A DNA stretch of 64,000 bases from Aradus depressus (lineage: Eukaryota > Arthropoda > Insecta > Hemiptera > Aradidae), in contig OY759226.1 of the NCBI GenBank assembly GCA_963662175.1, positions 23,792,446 through 23,856,445 of the forward strand. The letters run 5' to 3'. Made by a program: the position numbers and the translations under genes. The notes beneath the pieces were generated by a model, which saw nothing but the letters and a program-made list of their open reading frames with translations, was not told the DNA's origin and did no database searches. Within the stretch, counting starts at the first letter, position 1, and every line of letters begins with the position of its first letter. This document shows positions 43,971 through 55,320 of the stretch, piece after piece.

Positions 43971-45007
43971 TGTGACGTGTAGAATGGGGGGGTCACAAAG
44001 AATAAAAGAAATTGTTATTCTTTATAAAAATAGTAGGAAAAAAATAGTAAGTACAAATAAATAAAAATGTAGGTACATCTTGGCAAAAGATATTAAAAGT
44101 AAGAAAAAAGGAAATATGATGAATTGTAAAAGAAAAGACTAACCTGATGACATGGGGTGGGGGAAAAGATGGCGAGAAGTGTGGAAGGAGCCGACTCGTG
44201 GTAGTAGGTTTGTGCAGGAGCTTGGATGAGGGGTAGTCTGTTTTTGGAGGAACTTGGAGGAGGTGTCGGGTGTTTTGAAGAGTGTAGAAGTAGCGTAGAA
44301 GATGGAAAATAGCACATTTATATGAAGGATTGTCGTAGAAGAAGAATAAAGAAAAGTCCCGAGAAGGTTGAATTTTGTATATGGACGGAAGAAAAGACTG
44401 AGAAGAAAGTTACCAGGAAGGACGGATACAAAAGAGGATATAGGATGCCGTGAGTTGCCAGAATTTTTGTCATCCATATTTATAACCATATAGTTTGGTG
44501 TCATTTGCCAAGAGTACATTTTTTTTTCTGTCTAAATTAACTCATAAGAGGTTTATTTCATGTATTGTCAAAAAATTATAATAATTCACTAACCCAGTAA
44601 CCTTTTTTTTTATACCATTTACAAAAAGAAATTAAAATATACAAATTATAAAACATTATAATTTAAAATTGTAGTTATCATTTTTCCTTTATTTTCACAT
44701 AAACACTCTAAATAAGAAAAGAATGCCACCCCTGTTTTTTTTTTGTTAGATTTATAAATTAAAGTAGGAAATTAATAAATTCAAAGAACGATAAGTTGTT
44801 TCATTGGCGCCCAACGTGGGGCAATTTTAAAAAGGAATAAATTTAATGAGAACACAATTAGTTGTTTCATTGGCGCCCAACGTGGGGCAATTTAAAAAAA
44901 TAAAATTAAATTCATAGTATAAGAATCATCTCATTGGCGCCCAACGTGGGGCATTTGTTAAAAAAAATTGAAAAGATAATAAATTCAATAGATCAAGAAT
45001 CATTTCA
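43971..45007 (+). repeat. 3' LTR
   Basis: Same as the 5' LTR, including three primer-site motifs (44805, 44871, 44935); then AT repeat of the target. Confidence 0.9.
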
Positions 45008-45044
45008 ATATATATATATATATTTTAAATATATATATTGTTAT

Positions 45045-45310
45045 AGTTACATTGTTTTCTTTCTTTTCTATATCTCGCACATTGGGACCTGATGATGGGA
45101 CGTAAGAACATCCCAAAACATCGTTATGATAAAAGACATTACCGAAGAGTTTTAAAAAATAGTTATCTTAATTTTTATTAAATTAATTGAAAAATGTATC
45201 TACTTATTATAAATGTATCTATGTATTAATACTTTTTTTGCACTAATATATTTTTAAGTATTTCTTTATTCAGTTTTTATTAATTTTATTTTACTTTTTT
45301 TAATTTGTTA
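45045..45310 (+). mobile_element. Penelope-like terminal fragment (family E)
   Basis: Contains CTGATGA (45089-45095), a TGGGA/TCCCA stem and AAAAC, a degraded hammerhead-like core. The downstream GAAAAATGTATCTACTTATT and GTATTTCTTTATTCAG segments also occur at 61778-61915. Assignment to Penelope-like elements rests on this motif only. Confidence 0.4.
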
Positions 45311-45474
45311 TTACTTTTTTTTTATTATTACTGAACATATGTGTGTTAGACTCAAGGCGAATGAGAGTGGTCAAAAATGATCTAGGCTTGTGGTAGGACT
45401 TGAACCATGGTTGGGTGGGAATCTTGGGCTGAATAAGGCTTGTTGTAGTAGAAGCCTTTACTTGTATCGATAGA

Positions 45475-45562
45475 TCCCTAGGCGGGAGGGATTGGCTTCT
45501 GAGAGAGAGCGAAAAATTCGTGTTGGGGATATATACAGCCGGTGATACACCGACGACTTTTT
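45475..45562 (-). repeat. Family B end fragment
   Basis: GAGAGAGCGAAAAATTCGTG to CCGGTGATACACCGACGACT. Confidence 0.55.
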
Positions 45563-46102
45563 CTTAAGCTACATATATACAAAACACATTACATAATATG
45601 TACTATATATTACATAATATGTATTATGTAACATATTATGTACTATTTATTTTATTCCTCATTCTATATTATTTGTAGTATTTATGAAAATGAAAATAAA
45701 AAACATAAAAATTTTTTGTGACTAAATAAGTGAAGGGTTCTCAATAAATAAATGATATATCCTTAATAAATACAATTAAGATGTGTAAAATAAATAAACG
45801 AAAATATATATAAAATAAATATAATTATTATTATAATAAAATAATATTGAAAGTATTGGCTATGAGGCTCCTCCTGGTTTAGTGGCCTGATGATGGATGT
45901 AGATTGATGGGGGAGGTCTCTGATAAAATGTTCTTATTTTTAGCAACTTGCAGCGGGTTCGAGAATAGCAAGCTGGGCTAGTCGATATTTCGCCACTATC
46001 GATAGCCCGATACAATCGGTAAATATCGATAGTATCGATAATTCAGTAAGTTGACGCTTTTTCATACAAAATACTTTCCAATTTCATTATTATATTATAA
46101 TA
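45563..46102. other. Unannotated interval
   Basis: AT-rich; includes a ATGTACTATATATTACATAA mirror-type stretch; no gene. Confidence 0.4.
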
Positions 46103-46638
46103 CTAGCAGTAATACCCGGCGTTGCTCGGGGAACTTTGACTTTTCACCTAATATCTCTCATTCGAATCCAATTCAATTCTTCGACAGTACATTCATGGTG
46201 TTATAATTTTCAATTATTCATATAGAATAAGCCTTATAGTACTTCAACGGCAGACACCACAGCTAGTATCTGCTTAATACCGGTGTACAGAAGAAGAGAA
46301 AGCTACATGTGAAATTCCTTCAGCTTAATGCACCCCACCCCTCAGGTTCAAAAAGTTGAAACATCACAACGAATTTTCAAATTTTGTTTTGAAATGACTA
46401 CATGTGAAATTCCATGACAATCCGACCATTAGTTAATGAGCTACCGGTATCTTTATATTTAGGCCTATCCCCACCATCCCCCCTCCCGTTCAAAATTTTG
46501 GGACGCCACATAGCCTATTATTCAACTGGGGTCATAAGAATGCTACATGTGAAGTTTCATAAAAACCTGTCGAGCCGTTTGGGCGTGATGCTGGAACAAA
46601 CAAACAAATAAACCCCGTTTCAGCTTTGTTAATATAGA
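46103..46638 (-). mobile_element. Short non-autonomous Helitron, complete
   Basis: On the minus strand: target A (46639), 5' TCTATATTAACAAAGCTGAA, then 3' hairpin CCCCGAGCAACGCCGGGTAT and TACTGCTAG, target T (46102). 536 bp; contains about one 143-bp-type unit and a trace of the 66-bp repeat, but no arrays. Confidence 0.85.
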
Positions 46639-46799
46639 TTTCTTCCTTGATAATTTTAGTTGGAGCCAAACGGAAACGTATTTTTTCTTTATATTTGGTG
46701 TCTACTGAGCTAAGGATCGCAAGTTGGAAATCTAGACGGGGCTTTTAGTTGTCTTAACTGACATATATTATTTATTTTTTAAAATATCCTTCAGCACTT

Positions 46800-47330
46800 C
46801 CTCCCGATGTAATATATTTATCGACACAAAATTTCATATATAATTTTCAGCCGTATCGACCGAATGGAATGAGAGAATCAGAAATGGGGCTCAACTAAAA
46901 AACCTCCCGATGTAATATATTTATCGACACAAAATTTCATATATAATTTTCAGCCGTATCGGCCGAACGGAATGAGAGAATCAGAGGTGGGGCTCAACTA
47001 AAAAACCTCCCGATGTAATATATTTATCGACACAAAATTTCATATACAATTTTCAGCCGTATCGACCGAAAGGAATGAGAGAATCAGAAATGGGGCTCAA
47101 CTAAAAAACCTCCCGATGTAATATATTTATCGACACAAAATTTCACATATAATTTTCAGCCGTATCGACCGAAAGGAATGAGAGAATCAGAGATGGGGCT
47201 CAACTAAAAAAACTTGCCGATGTAATATATTTATCGACACAAAATTTCATATATAATTTTCAGCCGTATCGGCCGAACGGAATGAGAGAATCAGAGATGG
47301 GGCTCAACTAAAAAACCTCCCGATGTAATA
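46800..47330 (-). repeat. 103-bp tandem array derived from family B
   Basis: CCTCCCGATGTAATATATTT recurs at 46800, 46903, 47006, 47109, 47213 and 47316 (103-104 bp). Each unit contains TATCGACACAAAATTTCATA, TTTTCAGCCGTATCG and GGGGCTCAACTAAAAAACC, matching the middle of family B. Inverted units are at 50086-50275. Confidence 0.85.
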
Positions 47331-49873
47331 TATCATCCGAAGGACGACGTGCTCCAGTTATTTTTAACCTAAGTGAAATTTCAGCTACCCAAGTTTAGAT
47401 ACGTAACATACGACTCATTATCGAGTACCTGACATAGGCAAAGGCCCTCGATCAACGCTTAAAGTCCAATCCGAAGGACGACGTGGTCAAATTTATTTTA
47501 TCTTCCCGATCAAAACATCGGACCTAAGTGTCTTGGCTAGATTTCTAAATGGCGATCCAAAGTTCGGTAGACTCCATTCTTCAAATTTCTCGCTTTTAAA
47601 CGGTTTTTAGATTTAATATTTGTTAAAACTGATGAACAACCGGGGTATCCGAATCCTACACAAGAATCGAAATAAAAATGTTTTTCGAAAAAAGTCGGGC
47701 TAAATACCATTCTTCAAATTTCCTGCTTTTTAACGGTTTATAGATTTGATATTTGTTGAATTTCATAGACAGACTCAGATATATCGGGAAAGTCCCATCC
47801 GAAGGACGACGAGCTCAAGGTTATTTGAACCTAAGTGAAATTTTAGCTACCTTGGTTAAGTTACATAACATACGACTCATTATCGAGCACCTGACATATA
47901 AAAAGGCCATCGATCATAGCCTAAAGTCTATTCCGAAGGAAGACGTGCTCAAATTTAATTTTTATCTCCTCGATTAAAACATCTGACCTAAGTGCCTTGG
48001 CTAGATTTCTAAGTGACAATCCTGAGCTCGATAGACTCCATATGTATGATAAAATAAGTTACCGTTTGGTTCCAACTAAAACTATCAATGAAGAAATGTG
48101 GAATATAAGTGTGCTTTGAGTTACCGTCTTGACATATTTTCTAAAAAACAAATTAATACAGCTATGTCGGTAGATAGGCAGCATCCAGAAACGAAGATGG
48201 TCAACCAAAGAAAGATTCAGATGTATCGGCAAAGTCCCATCCGAAGGACGACGTGCTCAAGGTTATTTTTAATCTAAGTGAAAACTCCATTCTTCAAATT
48301 TCTTGCTTTTAAACGGTTTTTAGATTTAATATTTGTTAAAACTGATAGATAACAACCGTGATATCTGAATCCTACACAAAAATCGAAATAAAAATGTTTA
48401 TCGAAAAACGTCGGGCTAAATCCTATTCTTCAAATTTCTCGCTTTTTAACGGTTTATAGGCTTAATATTAGTTAAAACTGATAGACAGATTCAGATATAT
48501 CGGGAAAGTCCCATCCGAAGGACGACGTGCTCTAGGTTTTTTTAACCTAAGTGAAATTTCAGCTACCCAGGTTTAGTTACATAACATACGACTCATTATC
48601 GAGTACCTGACATAATAAAGGCCCTCGATCATAGCCTAAAGTCCATTCCGAAGGACGACGTGCTCAAATTTAATTTTTATCTCCTCGATTAAAACATCTG
48701 ACCTAAGTGCCTTGGCTACATTTCTAAGTGGCGATCCTGATCTCGATAGACTCCATATGTATGATAAAATAAGTTACCGTTTGGTTCCAACTAAAACTAT
48801 CAATGAAGAAATGTGGAATATAAGTGTGCTTTGAGGTACCGTTTCGACATATTTTCTGAAAAACAAATTAAAACAGCAATGTTGGTAGATAAGCAGCATC
48901 CAGAAGCGAAGATGGTCAACCAAAGAAAGATTCAGATGTATCGGGAAAGTTCCATCCGAAGGACGACGTGCTCAAGGTTTTTTTAACCTAAGTGAAATTT
49001 CAGCTACCCAAGTTTAGATACGTAACATACGACTCATTAAGCGAGTACCTGACATAGGCAAAGGCACTCGATCAACGATTAAAGTCCAATCCGAAGGACG
49101 ACATGCTCAAATTTATTTTTGTCTTCCCGATTAAAACATCTGACCTAATAGACTTGGCTAGATTTCTAAATGGCGATCCTGAGCTCGGTAAACTCCATTC
49201 TTCAAATTTCTCCCTTTTTAACGGTTTTTAGATCTAATATTTGTTAAAACTGATGAACAATCGGGATATCTGAATCCTACACAAGAATCGAAATAAAAAT
49301 GTTTTTCGAAAAAGGTCGGGCTAAATACCATTCTTCAAATTTCCTGTTTTTTAACGGTTTATAGATTTAATATTTGTTGAATTTCATAGACAGACTCAGA
49401 TATATCGGGAAAGTCCCATCCGAAGGACGACGTGCTCTAGGTTTTTTTAACCTAAGTGAAATTTCAGCTACCCAGGTTTAGTTACATAACATACGACTCA
49501 TTATCGAGTACCTGACATAATAAAGGCCCTCGATCATAGCCTAAAGTCCATTCCGAAGGACGACGTGCTCAAATTTAATTTTTATCTCCTCGATTAAAAC
49601 ATCTGACCTAAGTGCCTTGGCTACATTTCTAAGTGGCGATCCTGATCTCGATAGACTCCATATGTATGATAAAATAAGTTACCGTTTGGTTCCAACTAAA
49701 ACTATCAATGAAGAAATGTGGAATATAAGTGTGCTTTGAGGTACCGTTTTGACATATTTTCTGAAAAACAAATTAAAACAGCAATGTTGGTAGATAAGCA
49801 GCATCCAGAAGCGAAGATGGTCAACCAAAGAAAGATTCAGATGTATCGGGAAAGTCCCAACCGAAGGACGAAG
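47331..49873 (+). repeat. Second cluster of the 441-bp-type satellite, rearranged
   Basis: Shares CATCCGAAGGACGACGTGCT, ACATAACATACGACTCATTA, AAACATCTGACCTAAGTGCC and TTTTTAACGGTTTATAG with the 6.6-8.8 kb array, but monomers are more diverged and interrupted by a segment with TACCGTTTGGTTCCAACTAA and AAGCAGCATCCAGAAGCGAA (three copies near 48036, 48751 and 49656). The frame at 47753-47977 is incidental. Confidence 0.8.
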
Positions 49874-50031
49874 TGCTGAAGGATATTTTAAAAAATAAAT
49901 AATATATGTCAGTTAAGACAACTAAAAGCCCCGTCTAGATTTCCAACTTGCGATCCTTAGCTCAGTAGACACCAAATATAAAGAAAAAATACGTTTCCGT
50001 TTGGCTCCAACTAAAATTATCAAGGAAGAAA
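49870..50031 (+). repeat. Inverted counterpart of 46639-46803
   Basis: GACAACTAAAAGCCCCGTCT to AATTATCAAGGAAGAA is the reverse complement of the DNA beside the Helitron at 46639, so the satellite cluster is bracketed by inverted arms of about 165 bp. Confidence 0.85.
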
Positions 50032-50085
50032 TCTATATTAACAAAGCTGAAACGGGGTTTATTTGTTTGTTTGTTCCAGCATCAC
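50032..50085 (+). mobile_element. Helitron 5' end, truncated
   Basis: TCTATATTAACAAAGCTGAA after target A, through TTGTTCCAGCATCAC, then broken by family B-derived sequence. It mirrors the Helitron at 46103-46638. Confidence 0.8.
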
Positions 50086-50400
50086 ATCGGGAGGTTTTTT
50101 AGTTGAGCCCCATTTCTGATTCTCTCATTCCTTTCGGTCGATACGGCTGAAAATTATATATATGAAATTTTGTGTCGATAAATATATTACATCGGCAGGT
50201 TTTTTAGTTGAGCCCTACCTCTGATTCTCTCATTCCTTTCGGTCGATACGGCTGAAAAATATATATGAAATTTTGTATCGGAAGTTATCTTGTTCACAGA
50301 CACACGGATTTTTTTTTTTTTTTTTTTCCATATTTAGAATCTAGAGGTCGGAAAACATGATCGATTACATACTTTTCTCTAAACCTTATATAACTCGGGC
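50086..50400 (+). repeat. Family B-derived tandem units and 3' end
   Basis: Two 103-105-bp units inverted relative to 46800-47330, followed by AGTTATCTTGTTCACAGACA and the family end ACTTTTCTCTAAACCTTATA. Confidence 0.7.
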
Positions 50401-51285
50401 AGTAAAAAAGTATTTGGACATATGAAAAATTCGACTATGGATCTCCTACTAAGAATTTTACAACAAAATAGGCCAACATATCGATTATAAATGGGCAAAC
50501 ATTTGTCGTCCATTTCACGGCCGTTCTCTGTAAGTTATGTAAATAAATAATTAGAAAATGGCTGAATATTTAACATAGCAAAACATGTTTAAAAAAAATA
50601 ATAATTATACTTTTAAGTGGTTTTTATACTTTCAAAGGTACCTATATAAACAAAATTGTTATTAAATTGATTTGAGAAGGAAAAAAAAAATAACAAAATT
50701 GTTCGCAAACTGGATGTGTATCGGGTAGTTACTGCGATTACGTCAGAGTATTCAACTTTTTAATAACATATCTGTTTGACCGAGATTTCGTTTCTGTTTA
50801 ACGAGTTATTTATAACAAAAATTTAATAATCATATCACTGTATGGATAATTATTTTAATTATTTGAAGAAAGTGAGGTCAAACTGGATTTGTGTGGTTCA
50901 GAGTGGCAATAGCTTTAAAGTTAGGTAATTTATGGTTTCCAGATTTACTTTGTGAAGCTCCATTCTAGGAATAGATAATTAAAATACGATATTTTTTAAT
51001 TTGTCTTTAAATTCTATGTATTTGTTTTTATTCACTTTAATATTTTACATCTATATAATTCATGAGTGATACCTATATAAATACCAACACTTTACTGTTA
51101 GATTCGCTTTATTAGATTTTATATATATATATATTTTCTTTCTTTTTTATTTTATATTTATTATTATCTTGTAAATATCTGTTTATTGAAATGTATAGAG
51201 TAACAAAAACAAGGGATTCCCCGTCACTACCTAAAAACCCCCTCCATAACTGTACCTTCTACCCTGTCAACCAATTCTGTCAGTT
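50401..51285. other. Unannotated interval
   Basis: AT-rich, no domain-bearing frame. Confidence 0.4.
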
Positions 51286-51375
51286 TGTAAGTGACTCTTG
51301 ATAATGCCTTAACACGGCGAAACTAGTTGAGTATTTGAGAATATATAGTGAAGTTTGACAAAGAAATTGTGTATT
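51286..51375 (+). mobile_element. Penelope-like terminal fragment with hammerhead-like motif
   Basis: TTGATAA (51298-51304), GCC/GGC stem around TTAACAC, then GAAAC (51319-51323). Two changes from CTGATGA imply decay. AATTATCTATTCCT on the right also occurs at 50965. Confidence 0.4.
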
Positions 51376-51404
51376 TTAATTATCTATTCCTTAAAGTTAG
51401 TTAA

Positions 51405-51668
51405 CTCAACTGACCATTAGGTGCGCTGCTGTTCTGAGCTCAAGATCTCTGGTTTGAAACCCGACTGAAGTCTTTAGGTATTTTTATTTAGAAGGTGAAG
51501 TGTACTTGTGTCAGATTCTCGTCAATGACTACCCTATGGGAATAAAACTAGGTAGGTAAAATTTATGACTCCCATAGTAGAATCGGGAGTGACGAATGAG
51601 CGCTCTGGTGGTAGGCGAAGTGACCTCGTAGTTGAAGTCCGGGCATTAGTCATAATAACTAATCAACT
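51405..51668 (+). mobile_element. SINE, diverged copy lacking the 5' tip
   Basis: TGTTCTGAGCTCAAGATCTC, B box GGTTTGAAACCCGAC, shortened body, end CATAATAACTAATCAAC. Confidence 0.75.
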
Positions 51669-52039
51669 AGCTCAATAGGTGTAATCCTTATGCTGGATGA
51701 GCATATAAGATTTCATGTCGATATATCGCTCATTTGCTGCAACAGCGACTTAACTCAAAAACTGTTATTTTCCAGGAGAAGCAATTCGAACTTTTGACGT
51801 ATAATAACTAAATGCATTCATTGGAAAATAACCTATCTTGAAATAATACAATATAAAAGAAGAGAAAATGTACAGTAACAGCTATAGGTCTTACTGAGGT
51901 TCCTCCCTTAACCTCAAAACTACCCTTACTTTGAAGAGGGTAGATGACAGTAAGGAAAAATAGTTTTTTGTTTTGTATAATTGGTCAAGGTCTGGAGATA
52001 TCGACAAATAATTTTATTTATTAAATAAAATAAGATTAT

Positions 52040-52222
52040 TTAATATTTTTGAAAATTTGGAGAATCTGTAGACAAACATTTTGGGTGCCGTCTTGGAAGT
52101 TTTAGCCAATTTCTTCGTATTCGTTCCTTGTTGGGTACATAAATAGACAATTTCTTTGGTGTTTCAATTGTTGTACTTTCACATTGAGGCACTACACAGT
52201 ACTTGTAAAATTTGGAATTCAT
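52040..52222 (-). pseudogene. THAP-type zinc-finger fragment
   Basis: 60 codons starting MNSKFYKYCVVPQCESTTIE and continuing TPKKLSIYVPNKERIRRNWL and KLPRRHPKCLS. This matches the first half of THAP domains (CxVPxC, then TPxKLFxxxP, RRxxWL). The second Cys/His pair is missing because the frame stops. It could be a first exon or a domesticated-transposon remnant. A CRE-like site is 57 bp upstream. Confidence 0.5.
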
Positions 52223-52278
52223 TATAATCGAGTAATATGTTTAACACTCAACCACACAGCTGTTTGTTTCGCAAGGCG

Positions 52279-52286
52279 TGACGTCA
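52279..52286. promoter_or_regulatory. CRE-like palindrome TGACGTCA
   Basis: Full cAMP-response-element consensus within a short GC-richer patch (CAAGGCGTGACGTCAATCGA), located upstream of the minus-strand THAP-like start. Promoter function is inference. Confidence 0.35.
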
Positions 52287-52540
52287 ATCGAGACGCCATG
52301 ACAGTTTGGTGTGTTTTGGCAGGAAAATTAAAATGGGTATACAAAAATGCAAAATACTTAATGTAAATGTTTGTTTTTTGTTGAAATATTTATGTTTTGG
52401 GTAAAATAGAGGTTAAGGTAATATATCAACCAGTTTCTCAAAAATTGTCAACTAGCCTATTATGACATTCTTGCAGCAATAATTGTTTTCTCGGCGAGCA
52501 GTTGAGGCTCAGATGTATCGTTCTACCCGCTAAAAATATA

Positions 52541-52580
52541 CAGTAAAGTCCCGCTAATCCGGACACCGATTATCCGGACG
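52541..52580 (+). mobile_element. pogo/Tigger terminal fragment
   Basis: TACAGTAAAGTCCCGCTAAT then CCGGACACCGATTATCCGGA: a typical Tigger-like end with TA. No partner end found nearby. Confidence 0.55.
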
Positions 52581-52599
52581 GGATTTTAAAAAAAAACTA

Positions 52600-53010
52600 A
52601 TTAAGATTTAGTAAACTAAAAATTTAATTTAGCGAGCGGTAAGTTGTCATTGATGATTCCAGCCCATACATCAACTACCCATGGATTTTATTCATTTGAC
52701 AAAACCAGCGAGAATTTTCTGCACTCCAGTAATGCATATTACGCCTATTTACTAATCCAATATTGGTGAAAGTTGATTCGTCTGAAAACATTGTGTATTG
52801 AAAAAAAAATCACAATTAACGTTACGTTCAGGCGCTCACTGACAGAATATAACACGGTTATTAAAATCTTCACCAGATAGAGCTTGATATGGTATGGGTG
52901 AAATTTATGGTTCTTCAATATTTTATGAACACTACCAACAGAACATCCTAGAACCTTGAGAAATTTTCCGGAACAACTTCGATAAATGTATTGAAGTTTC
53001 AGAAATTCAT
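52600..53010 (-). pseudogene. Tc1/mariner-superfamily transposase remnant
   Basis: Minus-strand reading gives GKFLKVLGCSVGSVHKILKN, HKFHPYHIKLYLVKI, MFSDESTFTNIGLVNRRNMH, YWSAENSRWFCQMNK and, after a frame break, VDVWAGIINDNLPL. The FSDES...HYWS...VWAGI order is typical of DDE-3 (IS630/mariner-type) transposases; the D of FSDES is the likely second catalytic residue. Frameshifts make it non-functional. Confidence 0.75.
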
Positions 53011-54060
53011 TAATATTGGTCTAACAAAAGAATGTCTAATTTAACCTCCCCTTAACTTTTTCCCAGGAATCTAAATATGCAAAAAAAAAAAAAAAAAAAA
53101 TTGGTTGAAGGTCAAAAAAATTTTTTTTTTTTTTAATTCATAAAAAACTTATACAATTTTCATTTGTTTAAAAATTAGATTACAGCAATGCGGTCAATTC
53201 GACTCTACATTTTTTGTCTCAAGTTTTTTTTGAGAAAATCATTATTTTTCGAGTTATTTACCTGGGTCAAGATAAAATGAACACTCTGTATATTTTGTAA
53301 AATAGACAATTTTTTTTTAAGAACATAAGTTTTTTAAACATTTTTTTGTTAAGTGTTTCACTATAATTTTGCAAAAAATAATTAAGTATCATATGTGTTT
53401 TTTTATTAAAAAAACGATAGTTTGACAAAAATGTTCTACCCCCGCCCGCCCCACCCGACTGCCTACGAAAAGGGTGGGTAATGTGGTTCGTAGTAGTGTG
53501 GGTTGTTACCATCATTAGACACTTCTTAAAAACACATTAGGTTAAGGTACACATTTGACGTAATTATATAGATAGCATGATCACCCGCAGATTTTTTTTT
53601 TTTTGAAGGCGAACTGCGCAACACAAAAACACATTAAGCGAAAAAAAAAAATTATAATCTGGGTCAAATATTTTATCTAAAATTTTCAAAAGGTGACAAT
53701 CCTAATGTTGAAGAAAGTCAAGGTTTTGTTGGTGAATCAATAATTAATCAATTGAAGCTTCTAGCCCAATAGGGGTCTATGTTACAATATTTTGATTTCG
53801 TGTTTTTTGCGGAACAGGGGTATACAGGGTGATTCCCTGATTTTTTTTGTTTTTCTTTTAAATCTAGAGTACATAAGTGTGGCCAGTTCAGGTCTCACAA
53901 TAACAAGAGAAAACACTTATGATCTCTAGATTTAAAAAAAAAAAAAAATTTGCATTTTTGACCTCTTTAGATTCGATTTACATCACGTTTTTTCGCATTC
54001 AATCTTAAATTTCTCCATAAAATCGATACGGAATCGCAAAGTTGACCATACCAAAAGAGC
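53011..54060. other. Unannotated interval
   Basis: Contains homopolymers, a C-rich patch (53440-53460) and an inverted repeat around 53860-53935 (AAATCTAGAGTACATAAGTG against CACTTATGATCTCTAGATTT). No gene. Confidence 0.4.
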
Positions 54061-54290
54061 AAATTTCTTTTAGAACAAATGAGTAAAAAAAAAAAAAAAA
54101 CACGGCCATCAGCTGTTTTTTTAGTGGTGTGTAGAGACGAGTCTAGGCAGGGTTGAATGGAGATGGTCTGAGCAGAAGGACAGTGATGTTTAGGCTTAAA
54201 ATGTAGTGAACTAAATAGAAGCGATTTGACGGCGAAATTGAAACAAAAAGAAGGTCTGTTTATTGTTTATATGTACAGGATATACTCCCA
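54060..54290 (+). repeat. Family C repeat, diverged partial copy
   Basis: GTGTAGAGACGAGTCTAGGC to TTGTTTATATGTACAGGATA, broken frame. Confidence 0.55.
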
Positions 54291-54359
54291 TTCATATTTG
54301 GAGTCAAGGAATTGGAAAACATGAAATTATGTTGTATACTACGGAACCTTTCAATGTGT

Positions 54360-55170
54360 TGTGATGTATAAAAATAATACACAAAATCATTAAATTATAA
54401 TTATTAAAAAATAAATTATATTTATTTTATATAAAAATCAAATTTCTTTTAAAACAAATAAGTAAAAAAACAAAACATGGCCATCAGCTGTTTTTTTGTG
54501 TGTAGAGACGGGTCGAGGCCTAGCAATGGAGACGGTCTGAGTGAAACATGGAGAGTGGTGTTTAGGCTTAAGATATAAGGAACTAAATAGGAGTGAATTG
54601 ACGATGAAATTGATCCGCAAAGAAGGTACTGTTGTTTGTTTATATGTACAGGATATATGCCCAGAAATATATAACTTAAAAAAAAAAGGCCAAAATATAA
54701 AACAAAAAAAGATTGAATTAGTGTTAAAAATTTAGTTTTTAAGATTTTTCTTTTGATTTTTGTTTGTTTTCAATGTTCAGTTTTTTAATTTTAATAAGGT
54801 AGATTTAAGAAAATAAACCCAATATTTGTTCTAGAAAATTCTATTCTATTCATTTTCCCTGTTGGCCTTGTGAGATTATTTGAAAACCTTTGGATTAGAT
54901 TTAATATTATTTAAAATTATTAAAAATGGCATCTCTTTAGAAATCCAAATGAAAAGTTTAATTGAAATTTTTAAAAAATATATGTGCAATTTTGAAGAAA
55001 GTTCTTGAACTTATGATATTTTTTTAGGGCCCTTTTCGAAAAACTACTGTAGAAATCAAAATTTAGTAAAAGAAAATAAATAAAATTTCTACAGGAAATG
55101 TGGTAATTTATTGTTTATTTAATTATTATTTAATTTGTTTCATTATTATTAATTTTACTTATATTTTTTG
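54360..55170 (+). repeat. Family C repeat, copy 2
   Basis: Matches 38880-39660 along its length, including the frame 54541-54735 (LNRSELTMKLIRKEGTVVCL). Confidence 0.6.
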
Positions 55171-55224
55171 ATTTATTATATTGTACATTTTTAAATTTAC
55201 CACACAATAGGTATATATATATTT

Positions 55225-55320
55225 TTTTCATATTTGTAATCTGGAGGTTGAAAATTCTACATCGAATTTTTGTCCTATTAAAAAATTTCCCCTATGCTTC
55301 CAGCATGAGGGGCATACGGT
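55225..55320 (+). repeat. Family B 3' end
   Basis: TTTCATATTTGTAATCTGGA, GAATTTTTGTCCTATT, then CCCCTATGCTTCCAGCATGA. Confidence 0.5.

Larger units (their letters stand above)
40104..45007 (+). mobile_element. Young non-autonomous LTR retrotransposon with tandem primer-binding sites
   Basis: Two LTRs of 1037 bp (40104-41140 and 43971-45007), exactly 3867 bp apart, begin TGTGACGTGTAGAATGGG and end AATCATTTCA. No difference was seen between them; the 126- and 74-codon frames inside translate identically. Target is an AT repeat (ATATAT on both sides). A primer-binding site starts two bases after the 5' LTR; the purine tract AGGAAGGGGA precedes the 3' LTR. The interior has one Gag-like ORF and no pol. 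Gypsy-like affinity is a guess from the tRNA-Lys primer and the 4-6 bp target. Confidence 0.92.

Noticed and set aside
40226..44519. Minus-strand 74- and 126-codon frames in the LTRs
   Set aside because: Antisense to the LTR, T/S/P-rich, no domain; identical only because the LTRs are identical.
45880..45925. Hammerhead-like motif at CTGATGATGGATG
   Set aside because: No GAAA box after a plausible stem II.
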